Assembly: GCF_014217215.1 (NCBI RefSeq)
Contig: NZ_CP056080.1
Location: 744,001 to 808,000, forward strand
Origin: Rothia nasimurium
GTDB taxonomy: Bacteria; Actinomycetota; Actinomycetes; Actinomycetales; Micrococcaceae
DNA: 64,000 nt
Reading direction: 5' to 3'
Positions within the stretch are counted from its first letter, which is position 1; every line of letters begins with the position of its first letter. The position numbers and the translations under genes are program-made. The notes beneath the pieces are model-generated. The model had not been told where the DNA came from and ran no database searches. It saw only the letters and a program-made list of their open reading frames with translations. Below, piece after piece: positions 55,210 to 63,755 of this stretch.

Positions 55210-55953
55210 TTAGTGACCCAGGATCTTACCCAGGAAGTCCTTGGCGCGGTCTGACTGGGGGTTGGTGAAGAACTGGTCGGGGGTGGCTTCTTCGACGATT
55301 TCGCCGTCGGCCAGGAAGACGATACGGTCTGCTGCCTTGCGGGCGAAGCCCATTTCGTGGGTTACCACGATCATGGTCATGCCTTCGCGGGCGAGGGAGA
55401 CCATGGTGTCGAGTACTTCGTTGACCATTTCGGGGTCAAGGGCGCTGGTGGGCTCGTCGAAGAGCATGACCTTGGGCTTCATGGCGAGGGCGCGGGCGAT
55501 AGCGACGCGCTGCTGCTGTCCGCCGGAGAGCTGGGCGGGCATCTTGGAAGCCTGGTTATCGACGCCAACCTTCTTGAGCAGGCTCATGGCCAGCTCTTCA
55601 GATTCGGTCTTGCCCATGCCGCGTACCTTGCGGGGGCCTAGAGTGACGTTTTCGAGGATGGTCTTGTGGGCGAAGAGGTTGAAGGACTGGAAGACCATGC
55701 CGACTTCTGCGCGCAGGTTGGCGAGTTCCTTACCTTCTTCAGGCAGTTTTTTGCCGTCGATAGTGATGGTGCCGTCGGTGATGGTTTCAAGACGGTTGAT
55801 GGTGCGGCAGAGGGTTGACTTGCCGGAGCCTGAAGGGCCGAGGAGGACGACAACCTCGCCCTTGCCGATGGAAAGGTTGATGTCCTTGAGGACGTGGTTC
55901 TCACCGTAGTGCTTGTTCACGTGGGTGAGCTGAACCAGTGCGTCAGTAGTCAC
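55210..55953 (-). CDS. gluA: Glutamate ABC transporter ATPase GluA
   Basis: A 247-residue ABC ATPase with Walker [10 protein letters not shown] near residue 38, signature [15 protein letters not shown] near residue 144, Walker [15 protein letters not shown] and the switch His in VVTHEMGF. It powers glutamate import and is the first gene of the operon, 12 nt before gluB. The upstream gap (55954-56157) holds the operon promoter. Confidence 0.94.
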   Translation of the reverse strand: MTTDALVQLTHVNKHYGENHVLKDINLSIGKGEVVVLLGPSGSGKSTLCRTINRLETITDGTITIDGKKLPEEGKELANLRAEVGMVFQSFNLFAHKTILENVTLGPRKVRGMGKTESEELAMSLLKKVGVDNQASKMPAQLSGGQQQRVAIARALAMKPKVMLFDEPTSALDPEMVNEVLDTMVSLAREGMTMIVVTHEMGFARKAADRIVFLADGEIVEEATPDQFFTNPQSDRAKDFLGKILGH

Positions 55954-56054
55954 TGGGCTTCCTCTCTTGTGGTGGATTCAGTGCGTGCGCCGGTAACATT
56001 GAGGTGCTGTGGCACAAACCAAATGGTGTATGTGCCCTACCTTACGCCCTGCAG

Positions 56055-56070
56055 GTAAACAACTTGTTAC
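56055..56070. promoter_or_regulatory. Imperfect palindrome upstream of gluA
   Basis: GTAAACAACTTGTTAC is a near-palindrome about 100 nt upstream of gluA, in the gap divergent from the DivIVA-like gene. It may be a regulator site; no specific regulator is implied. Confidence 0.25.
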
Positions 56071-56157
56071 ACGGGGTGTCGTGTTTTTGCAGTCATATTT
56101 GTTGGGTTGAGTTGAGTGGTGCTGGGCGAGAGGGCTTGGCTCCTGCGGGAGGACGGT

Positions 56158-56514
56158 ATGAATTATCTACTGGTTACGGTGACTTTTGTGGTGCTGGCGG
56201 CGGTGATGGCCGGGTGCGCGGTGTTGGGTACTGACCGGTTGATTCCAGGGCGGAAGGCTATCGATGCGGTCAGCAAGGACGGCCTAGCGCTGGTTCCTGC
56301 CGCTGAGCCGCCCCTGATTCTTTCGGATCGCCCGGGTACGGACGAGCTGGAGCGGGTTCGTTTTGCCACCTCGGCCCTGGGCTATAACCGCGATGAGGTC
56401 GATGGGGTGCTCGCTAAGGTGGTTGCCGAGAACAGCCGCCTGCGGGCAGAGCTTGAGGCCCTGCGCGGTGCTCGGGGCCAGGACGCCGCTACCGACCTTC
56501 GCGGGGAGGGCTAG
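56158..56514 (+). CDS. Small membrane protein with DivIVA-type motif
   Basis: A 118-residue protein: one N-terminal membrane helix (residues 2-24), a short linker, then DELERVRFATSALGYNRDEVDGVLAKVVAENSRLRAELEAL (near residues 62-102), a DivIVA-like motif with a coiled-coil start. DivIVA-type proteins (Wag31 in actinobacteria) recruit envelope synthesis to curved membranes; this small one may be an accessory. The ATG at 56158 follows GGGAGGACGGT. The mannosyltransferase gene begins 4 nt after its stop. Confidence 0.7.
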   Translation: MNYLLVTVTFVVLAAVMAGCAVLGTDRLIPGRKAIDAVSKDGLALVPAAEPPLILSDRPGTDELERVRFATSALGYNRDEVDGVLAKVVAENSRLRAELEALRGARGQDAATDLRGEG

Positions 56515-56518
56515 GGAA

Positions 56519-57838
56519 GTGGGGCGTCCGTCCGCACCACAGCGCAGCGGGGTGCTTGACCGCACCGCTGCGACCCTGAGCGTGAGCGCCAGTCGGGGCC
56601 TGCTGTTCTTCACGAGCCTGCCCATCGGCCTGCGGGTAGCCCTGGTCTATGCCGCAAGTCGGCTCTGGGGCTGGTTTATTTTCTCAACCGTGGGTCTGCA
56701 CCAGACCTTTAGCCCCTGGAAAAATACCTCAATGGGCTACCTGGAGTTTGTCACTATTTGGGACGCTGACTGGTATGCCAAGATAGCCGCTGGCGGCTAC
56801 CCTGCGGTTCTGCCCGTGGACGCCAACGGTCACGTTGCCCAAAATGAGTGGGCCTTCTACCCCCTCTACCCCCTGATTAGCGGAGCCATGGCGAGTGTGA
56901 CCGGGCTGAGCTATCAGACGGTTGCCCCTACCGTTTCCCTGCTGTTTGGCTTTGGGGCAGCCTGGTTTATCTACCGGCTCTTTGAAACCAGCCTACAGGT
57001 GCGCGGGGCAGCTACCGGGGGCGCTACTACCCACCGGGGCACTGAGCTAGAGACAACCGCCCTGTGGGCAACCGCCGCCGTCAGCTTCTGCGCCGTTGCA
57101 CCGATTCTGCAAACCGGCTATGCCGAAGCAACCGGCCTCTTCTTCCTGGCCTGGGTCCTCTATTGGCTGGTGCAGCAACGCTATGTGCTTCTGCTTTTTC
57201 CGGCCCTTGGCGCGGCCCTGTCCCGTCCTGTAGGGGTGCCCCTGGGAGCCGTAGTTGGAATTTGGTGGTTCGTGTGCTGGGTTCAGCAGGCCCGTGCTGA
57301 GAACCTGCTGAGCGCCTTAAAAGCAACCGCCCCGCAGCTGGCCTCTGCCCTCACCGTGTGTGCTTTCGCCTTTATCCACCCGGCCATCGCATGGGCATCC
57401 ACCGGGCGTATCGACGCCTACACCGCTACCGAGGCCGCGTGGAGAGCTGGCGGGGAGCACGTGCTGCCCTTTATGCCCTGGTACACCCAGAGCCAGCTCT
57501 ACCTGGGGCAGGTGCTGGGCCCCCTCGTCCTTATCCTGCTACTGGGCGCCTACCTGCTGGCCCTACTGGCTCCCGTGACCCGGCAGGTACTCCACCCGGC
57601 GCTCATCACCTGGTGTGTTGCCTACGCGGTGTATATGCTAGCCTTCTTCAACCCGCAGTCCTCCACCTTCCGCCTGCTGCTGCCCCTCTTCCCGCTCCTG
57701 CTGCCCCTCGTGGCCCTATCCGCTTCGCGGGCCTACCGCTGGCTGCTGATTCTCAGCGGAGCAACCCTGCAATTTGGCTGGGTCGGCTGGCTCTGGCACT
57801 GGAAGCAGCTACCCGGCGGCGGAGACTACCCGCCCTAA
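56519..57838 (+). CDS. Integral-membrane mannosyltransferase-like protein
   Basis: A 439-residue protein with about ten membrane segments. WDADWYAKIAAGGYP near residue 80 is the acidic first extracytoplasmic loop typical of GT-C / PIG-V-like mannosyltransferases, and the NEWAFYPLYPLISGAMA segment follows as in that family. A polyprenyl-phosphate mannose donor and an envelope glycolipid or glycoprotein acceptor are likely (inference). The start is the GTG at 56519, 4 nt after the upstream stop, with GGGGAGG upstream. Confidence 0.75.
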   Translation: MGRPSAPQRSGVLDRTAATLSVSASRGLLFFTSLPIGLRVALVYAASRLWGWFIFSTVGLHQTFSPWKNTSMGYLEFVTIWDADWYAKIAAGGYPAVLPVDANGHVAQNEWAFYPLYPLISGAMASVTGLSYQTVAPTVSLLFGFGAAWFIYRLFETSLQVRGAATGGATTHRGTELETTALWATAAVSFCAVAPILQTGYAEATGLFFLAWVLYWLVQQRYVLLLFPALGAALSRPVGVPLGAVVGIWWFVCWVQQARAENLLSALKATAPQLASALTVCAFAFIHPAIAWASTGRIDAYTATEAAWRAGGEHVLPFMPWYTQSQLYLGQVLGPLVLILLLGAYLLALLAPVTRQVLHPALITWCVAYAVYMLAFFNPQSSTFRLLLPLFPLLLPLVALSASRAYRWLLILSGATLQFGWVGWLWHWKQLPGGGDYPP

Positions 57839-57960
57839 ACCTGTAAGTTTCCACCTAAAAACGCCAGAAGTGAGCCACTAAGCACTATGATTAAAAGAAG
57901 GTGAGACCGGCAATAGAAGCCAAGAAACCGCAGACCAACCCTCGTTGAAGGAGAACCAAG

Positions 57961-58122
57961 ATGGCAGCTCAGAAACCACGCACCGGCGACGGCCCCCTCG
58001 AAATCGTGCGCGAAGGGCGCAGCATCGTCATGCGCATTCCCGTTGAAGGTGGCGGCCGCCTGGTTCTTGATATCACCGAAGAAGAAGTCGAGGCAATCCG
58101 CAAGTGCGTTGAAAACGTCTAG
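57961..58122 (+). CDS. DUF3117-family small protein
   Basis: A 53-residue protein, MAAQKPRTGDGPLEIVREGR..., nearly invariant in actinobacteria (Rv1211-like). It ends DITEEEVEAIRKCVENV. Its function is unknown to me; it is predicted to be a small cytoplasmic beta/alpha protein. AAGGAG lies about 7 nt upstream of the ATG. It sits next to the O-methyltransferase gene as in mycobacterial neighbourhoods. Confidence 0.92.
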   Translation: MAAQKPRTGDGPLEIVREGRSIVMRIPVEGGGRLVLDITEEEVEAIRKCVENV

Positions 58123-58140
58123 GCTTCGGCTCTGAGCCCG

Positions 58141-58180
58141 GCCCCTGCTCCGAACCACACAGGTTTGGGGCGGGGGCTTT
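58141..58180 (+). terminator. Terminator after the DUF3117 gene
   Basis: A 16-bp stem GCCCCTGCTCCGAACC/GGTTTGGGGCGGGGGC with three wobble pairs and a 5-nt loop, followed by TTT. Confidence 0.75.
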
Positions 58181-58820
58181 AGCGTTTGTAGACCAGGTAG
58201 AGACCCTCACCCGCGTGTACGAGTGAGACAAAAACATCGGCGGTACAGGCCGCCACCTCGTGTAAGACAGAGCGTACCGAAACGGTCACGGCATCGCGGG
58301 CTGTAGGGTTCGCAACAGCGCCGCCCACCAGCGGGTCATGCAGAATCAGGAGCCCTCCAGGTTCTAGGAGGGCCAGCGTATCGTAGACCAGCTGTTCAGC
58401 CAGCTGGCTGCCGGCGTCAATAAAGGCCAGGTCGTAGGAGGCTTCTGAGAGGCGGGGGAGTACCTCGGCAGCATTGCCGGTGATGACGCGCACCCGGTGG
58501 CTCTTATCAAGACCGGCAGCTGCCAGTAGAGTCCGGGTCGCCTGGCAACGGGTGGCATCGATATCGATGGCGGTGAGCGCCGCACCGGGGGCCAAGCCTG
58601 TGAGCAGGGCAGCCGTAGCAACGCCGGCTCCGCAGCCGATTTCTACAGCGTGTTGGGCCTTGGTAGCGGCCGCGAGCACCGTAAGCAGGGAAGCTACCGA
58701 CGGGGCGACGGGGGCGGCGTCCAACCGCTCGGCCCCAGCCCGGGCAGAAGCCACCGCAGGAGCCTCCAACGGGAACTCTTCAGCATAAACCCAGCTTCGA
58801 GCCTGTTCCTGAGTATTCAC
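58179..58820 (-). CDS. SAM-dependent O-methyltransferase
   Basis: A 213-residue class I methyltransferase of the caffeoyl-CoA/catechol O-methyltransferase family (Rv1220c-like). The SAM site is VEIGCGAGVATAALL near residue 60; TAIDID follows at strand 2, and DLAFIDAGSQ is the metal-binding region. The substrate is unknown. In mycobacteria the sigE-rseA-htrA genes lie between its homologue and tatB; here tatB follows directly. Confidence 0.87.
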   Translation of the reverse strand: MNTQEQARSWVYAEEFPLEAPAVASARAGAERLDAAPVAPSVASLLTVLAAATKAQHAVEIGCGAGVATAALLTGLAPGAALTAIDIDATRCQATRTLLAAAGLDKSHRVRVITGNAAEVLPRLSEASYDLAFIDAGSQLAEQLVYDTLALLEPGGLLILHDPLVGGAVANPTARDAVTVSVRSVLHEVAACTADVFVSLVHAGEGLYLVYKR

Positions 58821-58918
58821 CTAGTACTTCACCTTCACATGAGTGCACGCGGGAATGATTCTGAAAACATCTTAATCAACCCCACTCGTTTTATGGGCTA
58901 ACACTCGGGCTGAGCTGG

Positions 58919-58924
58919 TAATCT
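58919..58924 (+). promoter_or_regulatory. Putative -10 box (TAATCT) for tatB
   Basis: TAATCT ends 6 nt before the GTG at 58931 (leaderless arrangement). Confidence 0.45.
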
Positions 58925-58930
58925 CTTTGT

Positions 58931-59296
58931 GTGTTTGGAATTAGCGGCCTCGAATTTATCGTTCTAGCGATTCTGGTGTTTGTTGTCATCGGGCCAGAAC
59001 GCATGCCCGAATATGCCCAGCAGCTCAAAGACTTTATCAAGTGGGTTCGCCGTATGGCCTTTGAGGCTAAGGACGACCTCAAAGAAACTCTTGGCCCCGA
59101 CCTGGGCGATATCAACTGGCGCCAGTATGACCCCCGCCAGTACGATCCCCGCGTCATTGTGCGTGAGGCTTTTGCTGAGGACGACGAAGAGCGCCGCAAG
59201 GAACTTGAAGAAAAGGCGGCATCTGCACCGGCTCCCTCTGTGAGTGTGCGCCTGCCCCGCGGCGCCTGGGCTCCCTTCGATACCGAGGCCACCTAA
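58931..59296 (+). CDS. tatB: Twin-arginine translocase subunit TatB
   Basis: A 121-residue protein. The opening MFGISGLEFIVLAILVFVVIGPERMPEYAQQLKDFIKWVRRM has the TatB membrane helix, the hinge Gly-Pro and an amphipathic helix; an acidic charged tail with DPRQYDPR repeats follows. TatB acts with TatC in recognising folded proteins carrying twin-arginine signals. The GTG start is supported by homology and by the -10 box. A palindromic repeat follows, then convergent mrp. Confidence 0.92.
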   Translation: MFGISGLEFIVLAILVFVVIGPERMPEYAQQLKDFIKWVRRMAFEAKDDLKETLGPDLGDINWRQYDPRQYDPRVIVREAFAEDDEERRKELEEKAASAPAPSVSVRLPRGAWAPFDTEAT

Positions 59297-59309
59297 ACTC
59301 TTTCTCTCG

Positions 59310-59380
59310 CCAAGGGGACCTGATTTTCAAAAAAGAACCGCATAATATGCGGTTCTTTTGAAGTTTTGTGGTCCCCTTGG
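59310..59380. repeat. Second palindrome family, copy 2
   Basis: Between the convergent tatB and mrp genes. Outer arms CCAAGGGGACC/GGTCCCCTTGG (11 bp, perfect) and an inner hairpin AAAAGAACCGCAT/ATGCGGTTCTTTT (13 bp, perfect) make the whole 71 bp nearly palindromic. Compared with copy 1 the inner stem changes GGGACCGCAT to AGAACCGCAT with matching changes on the other arm, so the base pairing is preserved. Confidence 0.87.
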
Positions 59381-59386
59381 GCCGGG

Positions 59387-60520
59387 TTAGACGGTAAAGG
59401 GCAGGGGGGCTCCCGCTAGCCCGCGCGGACGGTGGGTCAGGGCCCGGGCGGTTTTGACCAGCTCCTGGGCCGCAGCGGTCTCGGGCGCGCCCCAGACCAC
59501 CGGGGTGCCGGCGTCCCCGCCCTCGCGCAGGGCAACCTCGAGCGGTACCGACCCCAGCAGGGGCACCTCGTAGCCCAGGGCCCTGCCCAGGGACTCGGTG
59601 AGGACGCCCCCGCCCCCTTCTCCGAAGAGGGGTAGGGTGGTGCCGTCCGGCAGCTGCATGGCAGCCATATTTTCTAGCACCCCAATCACCTTCTGTTCGG
59701 TCTGCAGGCTGAGGGTACCGGCCCGCTGGGCCACGTCCACAGCAGCCAGCTGCGGGGTTGAGACCAGAAGAATCTCGGCGTGGGGCAGCAACTGAGCCAT
59801 TGAAATCGCGATATCGCCGGTGCCCGGGGGCAGATCGAGGAAGAGCACATCCAGGTGACCAAAGTGCACGTCGGTGAGGAACTGCTCCAGAGCCCGGTGC
59901 AGCATAGGGCCGCGCCAGGCGACCGGCTGGTCAGGCTTTACGAACATACCGATAGAAATTACCTTGATGACACCGCCACCCGAAGGGGCCTCAACCACCG
60001 GCGGAATAATCATGTCGTCCATGCGGGTAGGGCCAGCGGTAATGCCCAGCAGCCCGGGAATCGAAAACCCGTGCACATCGGCGTCAATAATGCCAACGCT
60101 CAAACCCATGGAGGCGCAAGCCGCTGCCAGGTTAGCGGTCGCAGAGGACTTGCCGACCCCGCCCTTACCCGAAGCTACCGCAAAGATACGGGTCAGTGAG
60201 CCGGGGGCAGTAAAAGGGTTCTGCTTGGTATGGCCAAGACGCTGGCGCAGAGTGGCGCGCTGATCTGGGCTCATATAACCAATCTCAAGCTGCACCTCGC
60301 TTACCTGCTCCAGGGCAGAGACCGCCGCGCGGACGTCCGCCTCAATTGTCGAACGCAGGGGGCATCCCTCAATAGTCAGGAGCACCCTGACGTCGGCGAC
60401 CGAACCGGTCAGCTCAGCCCGGTCGACCATACCCAACTCGGTGATGGGCTGGCGCAGCTCAGGGTCAATAACGGTTGCGAGAGCTGCAAGCAGCTCCTCA
60501 TTCAGATGTGATGTCTGCAT
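59387..60520 (-). CDS. mrp: Mrp/ApbC-type iron-sulfur cluster carrier ATPase
   Basis: A 377-residue protein with an N-terminal DUF59/MIP18 domain (residues 1-90, IDPELRQPITELGMVDRAEL) and a P-loop ATPase domain with VASGKGGVGKSSATANLA near residue 115, DADVHGFSIPGLLG and DLPPGTGD. Mrp proteins bind and transfer Fe-S clusters in the cytoplasm. The usual C-terminal CxxC cluster motif is not obvious. It starts an mrp block on the minus strand, 12 nt after the DUF1003 gene. Confidence 0.92.
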   Translation of the reverse strand: MQTSHLNEELLAALATVIDPELRQPITELGMVDRAELTGSVADVRVLLTIEGCPLRSTIEADVRAAVSALEQVSEVQLEIGYMSPDQRATLRQRLGHTKQNPFTAPGSLTRIFAVASGKGGVGKSSATANLAAACASMGLSVGIIDADVHGFSIPGLLGITAGPTRMDDMIIPPVVEAPSGGGVIKVISIGMFVKPDQPVAWRGPMLHRALEQFLTDVHFGHLDVLFLDLPPGTGDIAISMAQLLPHAEILLVSTPQLAAVDVAQRAGTLSLQTEQKVIGVLENMAAMQLPDGTTLPLFGEGGGGVLTESLGRALGYEVPLLGSVPLEVALREGGDAGTPVVWGAPETAAAQELVKTARALTHRPRGLAGAPLPFTV

Positions 60521-60532
60521 GGGGTAAATCGC

Positions 60533-61231
60533 CTACTCAAACGAGCGGTCGATGTCCTTTACCTTCTTCTTCTTACGCATTTTCGGGTGATCATCGCTCA
60601 GCACATCAAAGGCGCTGGTCACAGGCTGGGCAACATTGGGATCGAAGGGCTTAGTCTCTTCGGGGGTCTCAAGCTCATTCGCCTTAGCCGCCAGGGCCTC
60701 AGCGCGGGCAAAAAGCTCCTCCTGCCGGCGCTGAACCTCCTGCAACTCGTCCATGATGTCGCGCATCTCGCCACGCACAAAGTCACGGGTAGCAACCTCG
60801 CGCAGGGTAATACGCAAAGAAGCGATTTCGCGGGTCAGGTACTCGGTTTCTTCAAGGTTACGCTGGTCGCGCTGCCTGTCCTGGCGGGCAACCACGCGGT
60901 CACGGTCATCCTGCCGGTTCTGCGCCAGCAGCAGCAGGGGAGCGGCATAGGATGCCTGCAAAGACAGCATCAGGGTTAGCAGAGTGAAGTTCAACGAGCG
61001 CGGGTCAAATTGCATCTCTTCAGGTGCTAAAGTGTTCCAGCTCAGCCAGACGGCACAGAAAATGGTCATCCACAGCAGGAACTGCGGGGTACCCATAAAA
61101 CGCGCAATCTTCTCGGTCATCTGGCCGAAAGCGTCGGGGTTGGGGCTGAACTGGAAAATCGGCCGACGCTTTTTCTGCTGGGGTGTACCTAGCGTCTGGG
61201 CGGAATCATCGCGTTCGCGTGCATCACTCAA
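60533..61231 (-). CDS. DUF1003-family membrane protein
   Basis: A 232-residue protein with two membrane segments (about residues 44-66 and 78-100), the second as LTLMLSLQASYAAPLLLLAQNRQDDRDR, a DUF1003 signature, then a long charged coiled-coil region (about 105-175). The family's function is unknown. It begins at a TTG (61231) overlapping the last 8 nt of the MgtE-N/CBS gene, so the two are coupled; the same pair is found in mycobacteria (Rv1231c-Rv1232c). Confidence 0.88.
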   Translation of the reverse strand: MSDARERDDSAQTLGTPQQKKRRPIFQFSPNPDAFGQMTEKIARFMGTPQFLLWMTIFCAVWLSWNTLAPEEMQFDPRSLNFTLLTLMLSLQASYAAPLLLLAQNRQDDRDRVVARQDRQRDQRNLEETEYLTREIASLRITLREVATRDFVRGEMRDIMDELQEVQRRQEELFARAEALAAKANELETPEETKPFDPNVAQPVTSAFDVLSDDHPKMRKKKKVKDIDRSFE

Positions 61232-62531
61232 ATCGGCGGCCTACCTTTCGGATCGGGGTTCCATCGTCGTAGGTGCGCCAGTCATCGGGCAGCATCTCAT
61301 CGAGCACGTCATCCACGGTGACCGCCCCAACCAGGCGGTCGTGGTCATTGACGACCGGGACGATGGTGAGGTCATAGGTAGCAAGAATACGGGTCACTTC
61401 TTCGATGCTGGCGGCATCGGTAACCGGTTCAATGGAGGTATCAATGATGTTACCCACCTGTTCGCTGGGGGAGTGGCGGAGCAGTTGCTGCATGTGCACA
61501 ATCCCCAGGTAGCGGCCGGTGGGTGTCTCCAGGGGCGGGCGGGTGACCATGACAGCAGCGGCCATAGCCGGTGAGATCTCTTCTTGCCGGATATGGGCCA
61601 GCGCCTCGGCCACGGTCGCTTCGGGGGAAAGAATAATGGGGACCGGGTTCATGAGCGAGCCGGCGGTACCTTCTTCGTATTCGAGCAGGCGGCGCACGTC
61701 GTCCGAATCCTCGGGGTCCATCAGGGTCAGCAGCTCTTCGCGCTGGGTGTCGGAGAGCTCACCCAGAAGGTCGGCAGCGTCGTCCGGCTCCATCTCTTCC
61801 AGAACGTTGACCGCTCGCTCCACCTCAAGATGAGACAGAATCTGCACCTGGTCTTCTTCGGGGAGCTCCTGCAGCACGTCCGCCAGGCGTTCGTCCTGGA
61901 GCTCCTGGGCGATCTCAACCATGCGCTTATCGGGCATCTCGTGAATAGCGTCAGCCAGGTCAGCGGGCTTGGAATCTTCGTGGCTTGCCACAAACGCGGT
62001 TGCAGCCTGCGGCTCAAAATCTGTAGAGAGAATAACCTCGTCCCAGTCCACAATCAGGGTTTCCTTGCGGCGGCGCATCAGGCTAGTGTGGCCGCGCGAA
62101 ATAAAGAGCTCAGAAATAAACCAGTCGCCGTTACGGCGCTGCTCCATCGCAACGTCCTCAATCTGAGCCCTACCCGACCCGTCACGTAGCTGTACCTTGC
62201 GGTCAAAGAGCTCACCGACCACCAGAGCCTCAGAACCGCGCTGCTCAAAGCGGCGCAGGTTCACCAGACCGGTCAGAATCACCTGGGTGGAGTCGATACT
62301 GGTCACACGAGTCATGGGCACGAAGATACGCTTCTTACCCAGAATCTCGATGACGATACCCACCACAACGGGCTCCTTGAGTTTGGCCAAAGACCCCACC
62401 GCGTTGAACTGGGTGAAACCGCTTTTCAGCACCACTACATCGCGCAGACGGCCCAGGCGGTCGCCGTGGGGATCAAAAACATCAAGGCCCAGAAGGCGGG
62501 CGATAAAAATCTTGTTCGGTACGCTACTCAC
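61224..62531 (-). CDS. MgtE-N and CBS domain protein (no transporter domain)
   Basis: A 435-residue cytoplasmic protein. An N-terminal PRC-barrel-like part (about residues 1-180, FIARLLGLDVFDPHGDRLGRLRDVV) is followed by a MgtE N-terminal superhelical domain with DLADAIHEMP, LADVLQELPEEDQ, AVNVLEEMEPDDAADLL, then two CBS domains ending in TIVPVVNDHDRLVGAVTVDDVLDEML. The MgtE channel domain is absent, so it may sense Mg2+ or nucleotides and regulate a partner, perhaps the coupled DUF1003 protein (inference). The GTG at 62531 gives the family length; the frame extends to 62720 without support. Confidence 0.88.
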   Translation of the reverse strand: MSSVPNKIFIARLLGLDVFDPHGDRLGRLRDVVVLKSGFTQFNAVGSLAKLKEPVVVGIVIEILGKKRIFVPMTRVTSIDSTQVILTGLVNLRRFEQRGSEALVVGELFDRKVQLRDGSGRAQIEDVAMEQRRNGDWFISELFISRGHTSLMRRRKETLIVDWDEVILSTDFEPQAATAFVASHEDSKPADLADAIHEMPDKRMVEIAQELQDERLADVLQELPEEDQVQILSHLEVERAVNVLEEMEPDDAADLLGELSDTQREELLTLMDPEDSDDVRRLLEYEEGTAGSLMNPVPIILSPEATVAEALAHIRQEEISPAMAAAVMVTRPPLETPTGRYLGIVHMQQLLRHSPSEQVGNIIDTSIEPVTDAASIEEVTRILATYDLTIVPVVNDHDRLVGAVTVDDVLDEMLPDDWRTYDDGTPIRKVGRRFE

Positions 62532-62669
62532 AGTTATCAAGGGTACTCGCCCCAGCCCAGAGCTGCCACCGGTCAACAGCACAATGAGAATCACCCTGCT
62601 TAGTTCACCTGTGGCGATACACCGGCGTGCTCCCAGCAAACTCCCTGCACTTTGCGAAAAAATAGGGGC

Positions 62670-63755
62670 ATGGATCAACTCAAAGCACCTCCCGCACTGG
62701 CCATGGCAGACGGCACCCACCTACCTCCCGGCGAGCTGGTAGCCACCTTTACCGACCGTAAAGAGGTCAACAAGGCTATCGAATTTCTTGCCAGCCAGAA
62801 GTTCCCCGTGCACTCCCTCTACGTAGTGGGTCGGGACGTGCAGCAGGTTGATTACATTACCGGTCAGGCCACCTACCCGCGGGCGGCCCTCAGCGGCGTC
62901 TTCCAGGGCCTGAGCCTCGGTGCCCTGGTCGCCCTCTTCAACGCCGTGATCACCCAGACCTCGATTCTGGCCAACTTCCTGAGCATTGTGCCCCTGGCTA
63001 TTGCCTTCTGCATAATTTACGCAATTATCGTTGCCTCCCGTACCAAAGGCCGCGGCATCCGTACCCGCACCCAGATGCTACCCCAGCGCTTTGACCTGAT
63101 GGCTATTCCTGCCACCGCCCAGGCAGCCCGCCATCTGCTGCGCGTAACCGTCCAGCCCGGTGGCACCCACAGCGGAGTACACGGCCCCGGCACCCAGCCC
63201 TTTGCCCAGAACGGGCAGACCTCAAGCCCCTACGTACACCCCGGCATGAGCCAGGCCAACCCCCAGGGCTACTCGGCCCAGCAGCCCCAGGGCGCCCCGA
63301 GCGGCAAGCAGGTACAGAACACCCAAGGGGCTCAGAACGGTCAGCAGGCCCCCCAATGGTTTGACCCCTCAGCCCCCTCTCCCAAGCAGGAGCAGACCCC
63401 CGAACCCTTCCTGCCTGGCTTCAATCCGGCTGATCAGAAGCAGGACCAGGCACCGGCAGTCGAGCAGCGTCCGTCCGCCCCCGTCTTCACCCCTCCCGCT
63501 GAAACCAACCGCGACGGCTCGAAGGCCGCCGGTAAGTTCGGTCTGCGCGTGGAATCCCCCGAAGAATTTGAGCAGATGATCCGTAAGGCCCCCGAGCCCC
63601 CCGCCACCAACGAGCGTATCGAAGCGATTCGCGCAGAAAAGGGGGAGCAGCGCTACGGCCTGCGCGTGGAGTCCCCCGAAGAATTTGAGGCAACCATCCG
63701 CAAGGCCCCCGAAACAGCAGAAGCCGAGCAAACACCGCAGAAGGACGGCCAATGA
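62670..63755 (+). CDS. GSP17M-type stress-domain membrane protein with duplicated C-terminal motif
   Basis: A 361-residue protein. Residues about 20-75 form a general stress protein 17M domain (LVATFTDRKEVNKAIEFLASQKFPVHSLYVVGRD). Two membrane helices follow (about 78-102, 108-130), then a long Gln/Pro/Gly-rich disordered region (about 165-280). Near the C-terminus the motif GLRVESPEEFE..IRKAPE occurs twice, at about 63540-63597 and 63657-63714, a tandem duplication. The function is unknown; a stress-envelope role is inferred from the domain. It is divergent from the MgtE-N gene and overlaps the next gene by 4 nt. Confidence 0.75.
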   Translation: MDQLKAPPALAMADGTHLPPGELVATFTDRKEVNKAIEFLASQKFPVHSLYVVGRDVQQVDYITGQATYPRAALSGVFQGLSLGALVALFNAVITQTSILANFLSIVPLAIAFCIIYAIIVASRTKGRGIRTRTQMLPQRFDLMAIPATAQAARHLLRVTVQPGGTHSGVHGPGTQPFAQNGQTSSPYVHPGMSQANPQGYSAQQPQGAPSGKQVQNTQGAQNGQQAPQWFDPSAPSPKQEQTPEPFLPGFNPADQKQDQAPAVEQRPSAPVFTPPAETNRDGSKAAGKFGLRVESPEEFEQMIRKAPEPPATNERIEAIRAEKGEQRYGLRVESPEEFEATIRKAPETAEAEQTPQKDGQ

